Notes under the pieces: generated by a model | Told to the model about the DNA's origin: nothing | Database searches by the model: none | Seen by the model: only the letters and a program-made list of their open reading frames with translations | Position numbers and translations under genes: made by a program | Assembly: GCF_029433445.1 (NCBI RefSeq) | Contig: NZ_JAQTIC010000002.1 | Span: forward strand, 62,001 to 126,000 | Reading direction: 5' to 3' | From: Lactobacillus sp. ESL0701 | GTDB lineage: Bacteria; Bacillota; Bacilli; Lactobacillales; Lactobacillaceae | Length of the DNA: 64,000 bases | Part shown: positions 1 to 9,001 of the stretch, one piece after another | Layout: every line of letters starts with the position of its first letter | Position numbering within the stretch: the first letter of the stretch is position 1

Positions 1-272
1 ACAGCAATAAACCATTGTTACTGCACCTTCAGACAAAAGCGAATGTGGTGCAGCGCTTGAATTTTAACAAAAGTTACAACCATATGTTCATTACATTGCC
101 GCTTGATCAAAATGGGCAGTTTAGATTAAGTGCTGCTGATTTAACGCGGTTAGTTAAACAATTAAGACAGCTATTGACTGATGCTGAGTTATATCAGCTC
201 ATTAATCAACCGGCACATGATAATTTAACAAAAACTATTGTTACCCAGTTAAAGCCACTTTTAAAGTCGTAA
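1..272 (+). CDS. C-terminal end of an unrecognised protein (cut by window edge)
   Basis: The frame is open to the first base of the window, so this is the last roughly 90 residues of a longer protein and the TTG at 15 should not be taken as its start. The visible part is hydrophilic and rich in Leu, Gln and Asn, with no membrane segment; the end looks helical (around residues 40-85). It lies 42 bases upstream of the accessory Sec genes on the same strand, so it is probably part of that locus. Asp3 or a glycosyltransferase partner would fit the position, but I see no motif that proves either. Confidence 0.55.
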   Translation, partial: SNKPLLLHLQTKANVVQRLNFNKSYNHMFITLPLDQNGQFRLSAADLTRLVKQLRQLLTDAELYQLINQPAHDNLTKTIVTQLKPLLKS

Positions 273-314
273 TAGTTAATTTCAGCTTTTAATATTAACG
301 AGGAGGCTGATTTA

Positions 315-497
315 ATGAAAAGTCCACTTGATGAAAAAATCCAAAAGCAGTTTGGAAATGAAGAAAAGAAGTACCCAATAATTAAAAAGACCCAGAAGAC
401 AAAAACGGAAAAATTGACCATCTTGGTTAGTTTACTATTGGGGCTGGGAATTATTATTGGCGCGGTTTACCCGTTAATTCAACTATTAATTAGATAA
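315..497 (+). CDS. Small SecE/Asp4-like membrane protein of the accessory Sec system
   Basis: This is a 60-residue protein with a charged Lys/Glu/Gln-rich N-terminal half (residues 1-35) and a single C-terminal membrane span (about 36-59). That is the layout of SecE and of the small Asp4 protein that accompanies SecY2 in streptococcal accessory Sec systems. The start is preceded by a strong AGGAGG at 301-306. The gene ends 13 bases before secA2, so co-transcription is likely. The assignment rests on size, topology and neighbours, because proteins this small carry little sequence signature. The expected role is to stabilise the SecY2 channel. Confidence 0.6.
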   Translation: MKSPLDEKIQKQFGNEEKKYPIIKKTQKTKTEKLTILVSLLLGLGIIIGAVYPLIQLLIR

Positions 498-510
498 TCT
501 GAGAAAAAAC

Positions 511-2847
511 ATGAAGTCATATTTGAAAAATCATCGCTATTGGCAAAAGACTACACAAGTTATGAAGTTGCGCGACCGGTTTGCTGAGCTAAGTGATGAT
601 GAAATTAAGGCTAAAACCAAAAAATTGCGGCGGCAGTACCAGCAAGGTGCCTCACTTAATTCACTCTTAGTGCAAGCTTACGCCTTAGTTTGCATTGCAG
701 ATGAACGCGTCTTAGGTTTACGTCCGTTTAAGGTGCAAATTTTTGGAGCCGTGGCAATGCACTACAATAATGTCATCGAGATGAAAACTGGCGAGGGCAA
801 GACACTTACCGCAACGATGGTAATGTTTTTGCATGGCTTAACAGGTCCTGGTAACTTTTTGGTTACAGCTAATTCGTACTTGGCAAAGCGTGACGCAACT
901 AATATGGGGCGAGTATATCGCTGGTTGGGCTTGACTGTCAGCTATAATAGTGAAGACGCGACCGATAACGAGCAAAAGCAAGAAATTTACCAAGCCGATA
1001 TTGTTTATACCGATAGTGGCACCTTTGGCTTTGACTATTTGACTAATAACCTCGTATCAACAACTGAAAAGCAATTTATGCCGCCCTTTAAGTTTGCTCT
1101 AATTGACGAAGTTGACGCGGTTTTATTAGATCTTGCCTCAACGCCGTTAGTAATTTCTGGTCGGCCTAAAGGACAATCAAATTATCCTAAGTTAGCAGAT
1201 ACCTTTATTAAGACCGCAAAAGAGAAACGTGATTTTGCTTATAGCAAAGACCGAAAGAAAGTCTGGTTTTTGAAGGCTGGAATTAAACGAGCCAGCGAAT
1301 TTTATGGCGTGCCTAATATTCTAGCGCAAAAATACGCTGACATTTATCGTTATTTATATCTAGCTCTTAAAGCTAATTACATTTTACAGCGTGATCAAGA
1401 CTACTTGGTCGATGACGGTAAAATTGTCCTGATTGATGACAATAATGGTCGCAAGATGAATGGCATGCAGTTACAGGCAGGTCTACACCAAGCAATTGAG
1501 GTTAAGGAAGGCTTGGAAGTAACTCCCCAGCAGCAAGCCATTGCGACAATCACCTATCAAAATCTCTTTCGCATGTTTAAAAGTCTGGCAGGAATGACTG
1601 GGACGGCATTAACTGATCGCAGTGAATTAATGCGGATCTATAACTTAGCCGTTGTTCAGGTACCGACTAATAAGAAAAGTATTCGGGAAGATAAGCCAGA
1701 CCAGATGTTTTTCACTAATCAGGCGAAATTATTAAGCTCGTTAAAATTAGTAAAACAAAACCATGAAAAAGGACGCCCAATATTAATCGAAACCGGGTCT
1801 TTGGAATTATCTAACTTATATTCTGACTTATTATTCAGAGAACATATTCCGCACAACTTGTTAAATGCTCGCAGTGTTGTACAAGAGTCAGCAATGATTG
1901 CTGTTGCAGGACAGGTAGGGATGGTAACTGTCTCAACTTCAATGGCTGGTCGCGGAACAGATATTGTCTTATCTGATGAGGCTAAAAAGTTAGGCGGTCT
2001 ATTAGTGATTGGTACCGAGCGAATGAGCATTAAGCGAATTGACAATCAATTAAGAGGACGTGCTGGACGGCAAGGACAACCAGGAACGACGATTTTTTAT
2101 ACTTCTTTGCAGGATCAACTAGTTAATAAGTTTCCGTCTTCTAGAATTAGTAAGACAATTAGCCGCCATCAAGAACAGTCCGATCAACAAATTACTGGGC
2201 ATTTTCGCTATCAGCATTTATTTGATAATTTGCAAAAGCAGGTTGCCCACCAAAATGAGTCTTCACGGTTTATGACCCTGCAATATGGTGAGATTATGCG
2301 CCTGCAGCGAGAGGCTGTTTATCATGCCCGGGCACAAGTTATGGAAGAATATCAGGACCTAGACGAATTAGTGATTAAGAATAGTGAGCAGGCAATTGAT
2401 GATTTTGCAGTCGAAGATAATCTGCAGACAGCAACAATTATGGATTATCTGTTAAAGAATATTGATCCGGAATTTGTAACGCGAGTTAATATTAATCGTT
2501 CAACAGCTAATTGTCGTCATGAGCTTAAAAAGATCATGCTTACTGCTTTAGACAACAAAAGAAAGCAGTTTAAAAATCCGGAAGCTTGGCATTATTATGA
2601 GAAATTAACGATTTTAAAGGCAATTGATGATTCATGGGTAACGCAAGTAGATACACTGGAAACTTTACGAGTAGAAACTGAGCAAAAAACTACGGGACAA
2701 AGTAATCCAATGTATCAGTATCAAGAAGACGCGCTAAATAGTTTTATGAAGATGCGGCAAGATATTGCTCAACGGGTAATGAAAAACGTCTTATGTTCAG
2801 ACGCTGACGGGAACTCTGATGAAGGGATGCAGATTTACTTTGCATAG
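511..2847 (+). CDS. secA2: Accessory preprotein translocase ATPase SecA2
   Basis: This SecA-type motor ATPase is expected to drive export of one or a few glycosylated serine-rich surface proteins through SecY2. Visible motifs are Walker A MKTGEGKT (residues 91-98), the SecA motif FDYLTNN (about 174-180), Walker B DEVD (199-202), the helicase segment MAGRGTDI, and QLRGRAGRQGQPG in the second nucleotide-binding fold. At 778 residues it lacks the zinc-binding C-terminal tail of housekeeping SecA, which is usual for the SecA2 branch. It is followed directly by secY2, asp1 and asp2, and this context separates it from canonical SecA. No clear Shine-Dalgarno sequence precedes the ATG, so translation may be coupled to the small gene upstream. 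Confidence 0.95.
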   Translation: MKSYLKNHRYWQKTTQVMKLRDRFAELSDDEIKAKTKKLRRQYQQGASLNSLLVQAYALVCIADERVLGLRPFKVQIFGAVAMHYNNVIEMKTGEGKTLTATMVMFLHGLTGPGNFLVTANSYLAKRDATNMGRVYRWLGLTVSYNSEDATDNEQKQEIYQADIVYTDSGTFGFDYLTNNLVSTTEKQFMPPFKFALIDEVDAVLLDLASTPLVISGRPKGQSNYPKLADTFIKTAKEKRDFAYSKDRKKVWFLKAGIKRASEFYGVPNILAQKYADIYRYLYLALKANYILQRDQDYLVDDGKIVLIDDNNGRKMNGMQLQAGLHQAIEVKEGLEVTPQQQAIATITYQNLFRMFKSLAGMTGTALTDRSELMRIYNLAVVQVPTNKKSIREDKPDQMFFTNQAKLLSSLKLVKQNHEKGRPILIETGSLELSNLYSDLLFREHIPHNLLNARSVVQESAMIAVAGQVGMVTVSTSMAGRGTDIVLSDEAKKLGGLLVIGTERMSIKRIDNQLRGRAGRQGQPGTTIFYTSLQDQLVNKFPSSRISKTISRHQEQSDQQITGHFRYQHLFDNLQKQVAHQNESSRFMTLQYGEIMRLQREAVYHARAQVMEEYQDLDELVIKNSEQAIDDFAVEDNLQTATIMDYLLKNIDPEFVTRVNINRSTANCRHELKKIMLTALDNKRKQFKNPEAWHYYEKLTILKAIDDSWVTQVDTLETLRVETEQKTTGQSNPMYQYQEDALNSFMKMRQDIAQRVMKNVLCSDADGNSDEGMQIYFA

Positions 2848-2890
2848 TAACAGCTGTGGTAAAGAATAGAAATAGGAGGGCAATGCGCCA

Positions 2891-4108
2891 ATGAAAAAGC
2901 GAACTTTACAAAAACGAATTCTGTGGTTGCTTTTTTTGGTGGCAGTTTATTGTTTGGGACAGTTTATCATTATTCCATTCGTGTCTACTAAAATTGCGGA
3001 ACATTATTTGCGGAAGAATACACTTTTACGGGTAATTGGGATGTACACTGGGGCGCAGACTAGTCGACCATCTTTATTAATGCTAGGCATTGGTCCCTAC
3101 ATGTCTGCCAACATTGTTTTACAAGCAATAACTTCATTAGATATTGCTAAGTTAAGAAACATGTCAGCTCACGACACCGGGATTTTAATTAACTTTTTAA
3201 GTCTATTTTTCGGAATTCTGCAAGGAATTATGTATGCCTATAATTTACGACCTGCCCTGATTTATATTGGCTTTTTTGGTCATAATGTCAGCTTTTTATT
3301 AACAACTATCGTTTTGATCGCGGGAGCAATGATTGCCGTCTTTTTAGCTAACCTTAATTCAGAGAAAGGAATTGGTGGCTCGGCAATGCTGATGCTACCG
3401 CAGCTGTTAGTATCATTGCCAACAATTCTCAAGCATGGTTGGGGCAACGGAACTTACAAATTTACAACCAGCAATTTAATTATCGTTTTCGTAGTTGTTA
3501 TTCTATTAATTCCGTGCGGACTAGCCTTGACTAGAGCTGAGGAACGGCTTCCTTTGCGCAACCCAATGTTAACCAGCAATTTTGCGGAATCATTCTTTCC
3601 ATTGCGTTTACTATTGGGCGGCGCAATGCCCTTTATGTTTTCCAATACATTATTTATGTTGCCGCGAATGCTATCAGGCAATGTTAAAAAATTTAAAAAT
3701 ATCGTTCTTAGTTTAACATCACTTAATCAGGTAAGCGGCATTCTGTTCTATATCCTGATAATTATAATTTTGAACTTTATCTTCGGTATTATCTCGCTGC
3801 AGCCAAGTGTTAAGGCGAGAGAATTAAAAGAATCTGGTTGTTACTTCTACGAAACAGTTGCTGGGGCTGACACAGAAAGCTTTTTACTAAAGCACTTTAT
3901 CAGGCTAACATGGATTAGCAGCTTATTTTTGATTTTGATTAGTGTATGGCCACTAATATTGGGACTTAAATGGCACCAATTAGCTAACTTGACGCCGTTT
4001 ATCGGTAATGCATTCATCATTATTACAATTGTCTATGCCGCCAAGCAAGAATATCAAACGCTCAATAATGAACGTAAATATGTCATTAATATGTGGGCCA
4101 AAAACTAA
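2891..4108 (+). CDS. secY2: Accessory translocase channel protein SecY2
   Basis: This is a polytopic membrane protein of 405 residues with about ten spans, shorter than housekeeping SecY (about 430). The segment GIGPYMSANIVLQ (about residues 66-78) matches the conserved SecY transmembrane 2 signature. The downstream gene pair asp1-asp2 and the upstream secA2 identify it as the dedicated SecY2. AGGAGGG at 2874-2880 sets the start at 2891. The N-terminal Lys/Arg patch followed at once by a hydrophobic span is normal for SecY. Expected function: the membrane pore for SecA2-dependent glycoprotein export. Confidence 0.93.
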   Translation: MKKRTLQKRILWLLFLVAVYCLGQFIIIPFVSTKIAEHYLRKNTLLRVIGMYTGAQTSRPSLLMLGIGPYMSANIVLQAITSLDIAKLRNMSAHDTGILINFLSLFFGILQGIMYAYNLRPALIYIGFFGHNVSFLLTTIVLIAGAMIAVFLANLNSEKGIGGSAMLMLPQLLVSLPTILKHGWGNGTYKFTTSNLIIVFVVVILLIPCGLALTRAEERLPLRNPMLTSNFAESFFPLRLLLGGAMPFMFSNTLFMLPRMLSGNVKKFKNIVLSLTSLNQVSGILFYILIIIILNFIFGIISLQPSVKARELKESGCYFYETVAGADTESFLLKHFIRLTWISSLFLILISVWPLILGLKWHQLANLTPFIGNAFIIITIVYAAKQEYQTLNNERKYVINMWAKN

Positions 4109-4123
4109 TGATTAGGTGAAAAA

Positions 4124-5611
4124 ATGATAACTTTAGTTCCTAATTTACGGGTAACAAATGATTTTTACCAAGAAAACAACATTTTAAACTTATATTCGAA
4201 TTTTACTAAGGCAAAACTATCTTGCCAATTGCTTATAATTGATGAATTTCCTGATTCTGAATTATTGCTTAAACAGGCTGGTATTACCAACCAGCATTAC
4301 TGCATAATTTTTGATGAAATTCAGGGAATTGATGTTCCCGGAAGTCCCATATTCTTAACGGATTTAAATCTTTCGGCTACCTATGTTCCTTCCTATGGCG
4401 ACAGCCAAAGCGGCATTGTGACATATTACCGTGATCATCAGCCAGCATTACAGGTCAAATTGACTAAAAATGGCTGCATTGACACAGTTACGCAGATAAG
4501 TGGTTCATCATTAATTAGAGATCAATATGATATTCGCGGCTTTCGCAGCAGTCGCAGTTATTTTGCGACCGCCAAGCCAAAAAAACCATTTAAAAAAGAA
4601 TGGTTTAATTGTCAAAATGATCTAGTAATGACGGCTACCGAAAAACAAATTTTGATTGCTAAAGCGCAGCAGGATCGATTTAAAAAAAGAAAGTATGCTA
4701 ATTTAGCTGAAATAATCGCTGAATTTACCCAACCGCACCTTAATTTAAATGATCCGGTCATTGCTGATGCTTGGAATACTAGCATTAGTTTACAAGAACA
4801 GTTAGTGGGGCAGCGTTTTTATTTTTCAGTGGAAGATTTGGCACAGTTTTCAGCAGATGTATTTAATCAAGCACAGCAGCATACTGCCACCTACGTTTTT
4901 CCTAACGATAGTGTCAGAGATAGCTTTTTAGCTAATTATCCCGTCAGCCAAGAACAAACTCGAATTATTGCGCCGTATTTCCCTGATTTTTCATTTAGCA
5001 ACAGCAATTATTTAGCCGAGCAACTGATTTATTGGCGTATTGGACAAAGCAGCTATGATGCCACTACCAAGATTTTATATCAACTACTTCATTTACTAGT
5101 TGTTCATCCTAATGTAACGGTTGTCACAGATACTGATTTAATCCACAGTCAATTCTTAAAAGCATTAATTAAAATCTTAATCAAGCAATTTAACCAAGAA
5201 TTAAGCGATTTAGACAAGAAGCAGCCGCGCAATGAAGCTGCTATCAAAAAAGCCCAGCAACAAATAGCGGCATTTGATCGTATTACTTTTAAAGAACTAG
5301 CCGATTATCAAGCAAGAAAAAAATTATTGCGGCAAGCCCGGCTGTATTTAGATACTGGAAATAAGACTTACTTTTCCTTACAACTGGAGGCAGTTACTGC
5401 TGGTATTCCGCAGATAGTTAAACAGGCTAATGGTGTGGTTCATGAAGGAGTTAATGGTTATTGCATTAAGCAGCCAGCTAAATTAGCGCAACAGCTCGAA
5501 CCTTTTTTAAGTGAATTTTCAGCTTGGAATGATGCAGCAATTGAGGACGTTAAAGTAATTGAACAATTTTCAGCGGAAAAATTAGTCGAGAACTGGAAAG
5601 GTCTAATTTAA
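4124..5611 (+). CDS. asp1: Accessory Sec system protein Asp1
   Basis: This 495-residue soluble protein lies between secY2 and asp2, the standard place of Asp1. Known Asp1 has a GT-B glycosyltransferase-like fold without demonstrated transferase activity, and works with Asp2 and Asp3 to deliver the glycoprotein substrate to SecA2. The C-terminal segment around TYFSLQLEAVTAGIPQIV and the following Gly-rich stretch look like the nucleotide-sugar side of a GT-B fold. The stop codon (5609-5611) is directly followed by the asp2 ATG, indicating translational coupling. Assignment is by locus, length and this C-terminal pattern. Confidence 0.85.
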   Translation: MITLVPNLRVTNDFYQENNILNLYSNFTKAKLSCQLLIIDEFPDSELLLKQAGITNQHYCIIFDEIQGIDVPGSPIFLTDLNLSATYVPSYGDSQSGIVTYYRDHQPALQVKLTKNGCIDTVTQISGSSLIRDQYDIRGFRSSRSYFATAKPKKPFKKEWFNCQNDLVMTATEKQILIAKAQQDRFKKRKYANLAEIIAEFTQPHLNLNDPVIADAWNTSISLQEQLVGQRFYFSVEDLAQFSADVFNQAQQHTATYVFPNDSVRDSFLANYPVSQEQTRIIAPYFPDFSFSNSNYLAEQLIYWRIGQSSYDATTKILYQLLHLLVVHPNVTVVTDTDLIHSQFLKALIKILIKQFNQELSDLDKKQPRNEAAIKKAQQQIAAFDRITFKELADYQARKKLLRQARLYLDTGNKTYFSLQLEAVTAGIPQIVKQANGVVHEGVNGYCIKQPAKLAQQLEPFLSEFSAWNDAAIEDVKVIEQFSAEKLVENWKGLI

Positions 5612-7165
5612 ATGAAAGTAAAACGATACCTGTTCCACAGTGGGCAGCAATCCTATAATTTAACTGCGAAATTTCTGACAACTTTTACTTATGTTTGGGC
5701 TGACACTTTTAATTTGCGCAAGAATGATTTAGAACCAATTTTCAATAAATCAGAGTTTAATGAAGACTATTCTGACGCTTTTTTTCTGCTAGATGAAACT
5801 TCGCCATGGCTGACAGACTATGAATTGTTAAAGCAACTGCCCGCTAATCAGATAATTTATAGTAAGCAGGCTAAATTATCTAGTAAGGTGCAACGATTGC
5901 TCAATTTGCGTGGGGCTTTTAAGCTCGAGTTTGGCGCTGATTTAAGCAACTTACAGTTTACCCTTAATCATTATTTTTATGGTCGCGGTGAAGGGTACCG
6001 CATCACTTTGGCTGAATTTGTCTTACAAAAACAGTTCATGGCTAATGCCAAGCTAGTTGGTAATAATTATTATGACCTCAAAGTTGCGGCAACTGATGGC
6101 TGGACTAAGTTGGGAGAATTACGCCATAGTGTCTACTTACCGCTTGAAATGGATGAAGATATCATTATTGAGTTTCAACAATTAGGATCAGTTGAGTTAA
6201 AGGTTGAAGCCGTGTGTTTTTCACTAGATCAAAGCAAAATTATTGGTAAGTTTAGCAAAAGTGGCAAAGAGTTACACGACGGTAAGTTAGTTATTGCCGG
6301 CTTAAAAGAAGCAACGTATTTTATTCTCCAATTTTATGTTCGCGGTGAAGGAAATTTACATCTAGGGTATATTCATATTAGACGCTCACTTGGCAAGTAC
6401 GGCAATATTGTACTTGGGGCTAAGACAATAAACGATGACCGCCATTTGAGCGGGGATATTGCTTATTTGTTTAATGCTGGTGACTTAAAGCCACCGCTAA
6501 ACGTTATTTTCAGTGGTTATCATACGGCTGAATCGTTTGAAGGTTATCGAATGATGAAGAACTTGCACGCACCTTTTCTATTGATTAGTGACTTGCGTTA
6601 TGAGGGCGGCGGCTTTTATATTGGTTCTGATCACTTCGAGCAAAAGGTACTTGCCGTCATTAAAGGCTACCTACATAAGCTAAACTTTACTAATCAAGAT
6701 TTAGTATTATCAGGAATGTCAATGGGTACCTATGGCGCAATGTATTATGGGGCACAATTAGACCCTGGTGCAATTGTTATTGCCAAAATTTTACTAAATA
6801 TTGGTACCATTGCGGGAAACATTAGCATTGAGCGCCCAGAAGATTTTAGGTGTGCCAGTGATCTAGTTTTAATTAATGAAGGAGCTAATGATACAACTGC
6901 CCAGAAGAAAATGAATAACCACATGTGGCGTAAACTTTCCAATGGTTATTTTACCAATACCACCTTTGCATTGGGTTACATGGAAAATGATGACTACGAT
7001 CCTAATGCCTTTACGGAACTTAGGGAGTTTTTAGTTAAGCGTAATCCGCAAGTTCACTTACTGTCTAAAGGCTTTCCTGGACGGCACAATGACGACACGC
7101 CAAGTATCGCCAATTGGTTTGTGCGCCAAGTCGGTAAAACATTAAAGAATAAGTATCAACGATAA
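5612..7165 (+). CDS. asp2: Accessory Sec system protein Asp2 (hydrolase-fold acetyltransferase)
   Basis: This 517-residue protein carries the serine hydrolase elbow GMSMG with the candidate nucleophile Ser370, and a late histidine in GRHNDD (His492), matching the Ser-Asp/Glu-His arrangement of Asp2. In streptococci Asp2 O-acetylates GlcNAc on the serine-rich glycoprotein and is also needed for export. It starts at the base after the asp1 stop and ends at a probable terminator, so it is the last gene of the visible operon. No asp3 or gtfA/gtfB follows; these would have to be left of the window or elsewhere. Confidence 0.9.
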   Translation: MKVKRYLFHSGQQSYNLTAKFLTTFTYVWADTFNLRKNDLEPIFNKSEFNEDYSDAFFLLDETSPWLTDYELLKQLPANQIIYSKQAKLSSKVQRLLNLRGAFKLEFGADLSNLQFTLNHYFYGRGEGYRITLAEFVLQKQFMANAKLVGNNYYDLKVAATDGWTKLGELRHSVYLPLEMDEDIIIEFQQLGSVELKVEAVCFSLDQSKIIGKFSKSGKELHDGKLVIAGLKEATYFILQFYVRGEGNLHLGYIHIRRSLGKYGNIVLGAKTINDDRHLSGDIAYLFNAGDLKPPLNVIFSGYHTAESFEGYRMMKNLHAPFLLISDLRYEGGGFYIGSDHFEQKVLAVIKGYLHKLNFTNQDLVLSGMSMGTYGAMYYGAQLDPGAIVIAKILLNIGTIAGNISIERPEDFRCASDLVLINEGANDTTAQKKMNNHMWRKLSNGYFTNTTFALGYMENDDYDPNAFTELREFLVKRNPQVHLLSKGFPGRHNDDTPSIANWFVRQVGKTLKNKYQR

Positions 7166-7168
7166 CTT

Positions 7169-7198
7169 AAAAAGACATGGTTCAGCTATGCCTTTTTT
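7169..7198 (+). terminator. Rho-independent terminator after asp2
   Basis: The arms AAAAAGACAT and ATGCCTTTTT pair with one mismatch around a 9-base loop, and a T-rich run follows. It starts 4 bases after the asp2 stop and closes the accessory Sec operon. Confidence 0.7.
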
Positions 7199-7201
7199 AT
7201 T

Positions 7202-7230
7202 TTGGTAATTAATGATAAAATTATTAAAAA
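7202..7230 (+). promoter_or_regulatory. Possible promoter of the ABC-F leader
   Basis: TTGGTA (7202-7207) is followed after 17 bases by TAAAAA (7225-7230). The -10 is imperfect. The position fits a transcript that starts near 7237 and carries the upstream ORF and hairpin described next. Confidence 0.35.
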
Positions 7231-7273
7231 TACTGTTATGTCATAAGGCAAATTCGTTTACAAGGAAGTGATT

Positions 7274-7321
7274 ATGATGAGAAGTTTACTAGTCAATCAA
7301 AACGCGATGGAAATTGCCTAA
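7274..7321 (+). CDS. Short upstream ORF (15 codons), possible leader peptide or gene remnant
   Basis: ATG ATG at 7274-7279 follows AAGGAAG (7262-7268) at a good distance and encodes MMRSLLVNQNAMEIA. The same frame continues after the TAA for 16 more protein-like codons to a second TAA at 7370-7372. Two readings are possible: a regulatory leader peptide, as several ABC-F resistance genes have, or the broken start of a lost gene. The stop codon lies inside the 5' arm of the hairpin at 7309-7368. Confidence 0.4.
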   Translation: MMRSLLVNQNAMEIA

Positions 7322-7368
7322 CAAGAGCAATTTTTAGTTAAAGATCAACTTTTGTTAGGACAAATTCC
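7309..7368 (+). promoter_or_regulatory. Long imperfect hairpin in the ABC-F leader
   Basis: GGAAATTGCCTAACAA (7309-7324) pairs with TTGTTAGGACAAATTCC (7352-7368): 8 perfect pairs, one bulge, then 8 pairs with one mismatch. The loop is 27 bases. No T-run follows, so it is not a standard terminator. It overlaps the stop codon of the upstream ORF and ends 22 bases before the ABC-F ribosome binding site. Confidence 0.5.
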
Positions 7369-7404
7369 ATAATTTAAAAATATTATTACTAAGGTGTGAT
7401 AGTT

Positions 7405-8949
7405 ATGGAATTTATTAAAATTATTGATCTTACAATTAATTATCAGGGAGTAAAGTTATTTACCATTCCTAATTTAAAAATTAGTACCAATGAAAAAATC
7501 GGATTAATTGGAGCAAATGGTGTTGGCAAAACGACCTTAATGCAGACAATTTTACAATTACCTGAAGATACACATGGTCAAGTTATTAAAAATTGTTCAC
7601 CTATTTACGTACCACAATTATTACCGCAGACAGATCAAAGTGGTGGTGAAAAAGAAAAGGCTGCACTTAATCAGGCTTTTCAGCTGCTAGGGGGACAAAG
7701 AAACAGGGTACTATTACTTGATGAGCCTACTTCTAACTTAGATAAAGCTGGACAAGTATGGTTAATTAACTATCTGCAGCAATTAAGTTGTCCTATGCTG
7801 ATAATTAGTCATGATCGAAAATTGCTGAATGCAGTTACTAATCTCACTTGGGAATTAAAAGAACAAAGAATCATAGTCTATAAAGGTAATTTTGCGGCTT
7901 ATGAACAATTTTTAGCCAAGAAGAAAGAACACCAACAAGCCCAAAATCATCAACACGAATTAAAGCGCAAGCGACTGCAAAAAGAATATCAACGTAAGCA
8001 AACTCAGGGTCACACTGCCCGCAAACGTAAAGCTGGTATTTCAGTTGCAGATTGGAAATCTCGTGGTGATGCCAGCGGTACACAGCGAAAACTACTCAGA
8101 CAAAGCCGCATTCTAACAAAGAAGATAGCCGCAGAAAATGAGGCAATTAAGCATCCCCACGAACATGATCAAATCACGCTAAAAAATATTACAGCACATT
8201 TAAATAAGTTAAAACTACCAATCAAAGCTAATTTAGTGACTATTAAGCCGCAGTCTGTTTACTGGCAACAGCAAAAATTATTTACAGTCGCTCATGAATT
8301 GAAACTGCAAACTAACAGTAAAATTGCCTTAGTTGGGCCTAATGGCAGCGGTAAGTCGGTTTTTTTGAAAAAGTTGGTCAATAAACAACTATCTGGCTTT
8401 TATAATCTGCAGTTAGATAGTGGACTATTTAATCAGGATCTAACAACTTCATTAACTAATGAAACTGTGCTAGACAAACTATTACGCGAATCAATTTTTA
8501 CACGCAGCATAACAATGCAGCTATTGGGAGACTTGAATTTACAGTCAGCCTTTAATGAGTCAATTAGACAGTTAAGTGGTGGGCAGCTAGTTTGTTTTAA
8601 CTTAGCTCGTATCTTGTTAGGTCGGCATAACCTACTTTTGCTTGATGAGCCGACTAATTTTTTAGATATTGGTTCAATTACGGCACTAACTAATTTTATA
8701 AATAATTATCCGTTTGCACTAATTGTCGTGTCACACGACCAGCAGTTTATGGCTGATCTCAACTTTCCTAAATGGCAAATTCAAGATAGGCAATTACTTA
8801 ATGGCGCCTATTTGCAAGCAAATAGTGATAATAGAGCAGAGGAGATTGCATTGCTTAAATTTAAACGTGACCAGATGATTGCCGATCCGTCGGTCGAACT
8901 TAAAGAAATAGCAGCAATTACCCAAAGGATAAACCAATTAACTAAATAA
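7405..8949 (+). CDS. ABC-F family ATPase (ribosome-acting, possible antibiotic resistance type)
   Basis: Two ABC domains are present with no membrane segment. The first has Walker A GANGVGKTT (about residues 36-44), a closely following signature SGGEKEK and Walker B LLLDEPTSNLD; the second has GPNGSGKS, LSGGQ and LLLLDEPTNFLD. They are joined by a long Lys/Arg/Gln-rich linker. ABC-F proteins bind the ribosomal E site and remodel stalled or drug-bound ribosomes. The short first domain and overall length (514 residues) resemble the Vga/Lsa/Msr resistance branch more than EttA or Uup, but no substrate can be read from sequence. I chose ATG 7405, with AAGGTG at 7391-7396, over GTG 7396, which overlaps that binding site. 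Confidence 0.85.
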   Translation: MEFIKIIDLTINYQGVKLFTIPNLKISTNEKIGLIGANGVGKTTLMQTILQLPEDTHGQVIKNCSPIYVPQLLPQTDQSGGEKEKAALNQAFQLLGGQRNRVLLLDEPTSNLDKAGQVWLINYLQQLSCPMLIISHDRKLLNAVTNLTWELKEQRIIVYKGNFAAYEQFLAKKKEHQQAQNHQHELKRKRLQKEYQRKQTQGHTARKRKAGISVADWKSRGDASGTQRKLLRQSRILTKKIAAENEAIKHPHEHDQITLKNITAHLNKLKLPIKANLVTIKPQSVYWQQQKLFTVAHELKLQTNSKIALVGPNGSGKSVFLKKLVNKQLSGFYNLQLDSGLFNQDLTTSLTNETVLDKLLRESIFTRSITMQLLGDLNLQSAFNESIRQLSGGQLVCFNLARILLGRHNLLLLDEPTNFLDIGSITALTNFINNYPFALIVVSHDQQFMADLNFPKWQIQDRQLLNGAYLQANSDNRAEEIALLKFKRDQMIADPSVELKEIAAITQRINQLTK

Positions 8950-8952
8950 AAT

Positions 8953-8986
8953 AAAAGCCTCACGGTAATTAACCGTGAGGCTTTTT
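8953..8986. terminator. Bidirectional terminator between the ABC-F gene and pbp1a
   Basis: AAAAGCCTCACGGT and ACCGTGAGGCTTTT form a perfect 14-bp stem with a 5-base loop, with T-runs on both strands. It serves two convergent genes. Confidence 0.93.
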
Positions 8987-9001
8987 GATTATCAATCTGA
9001 T

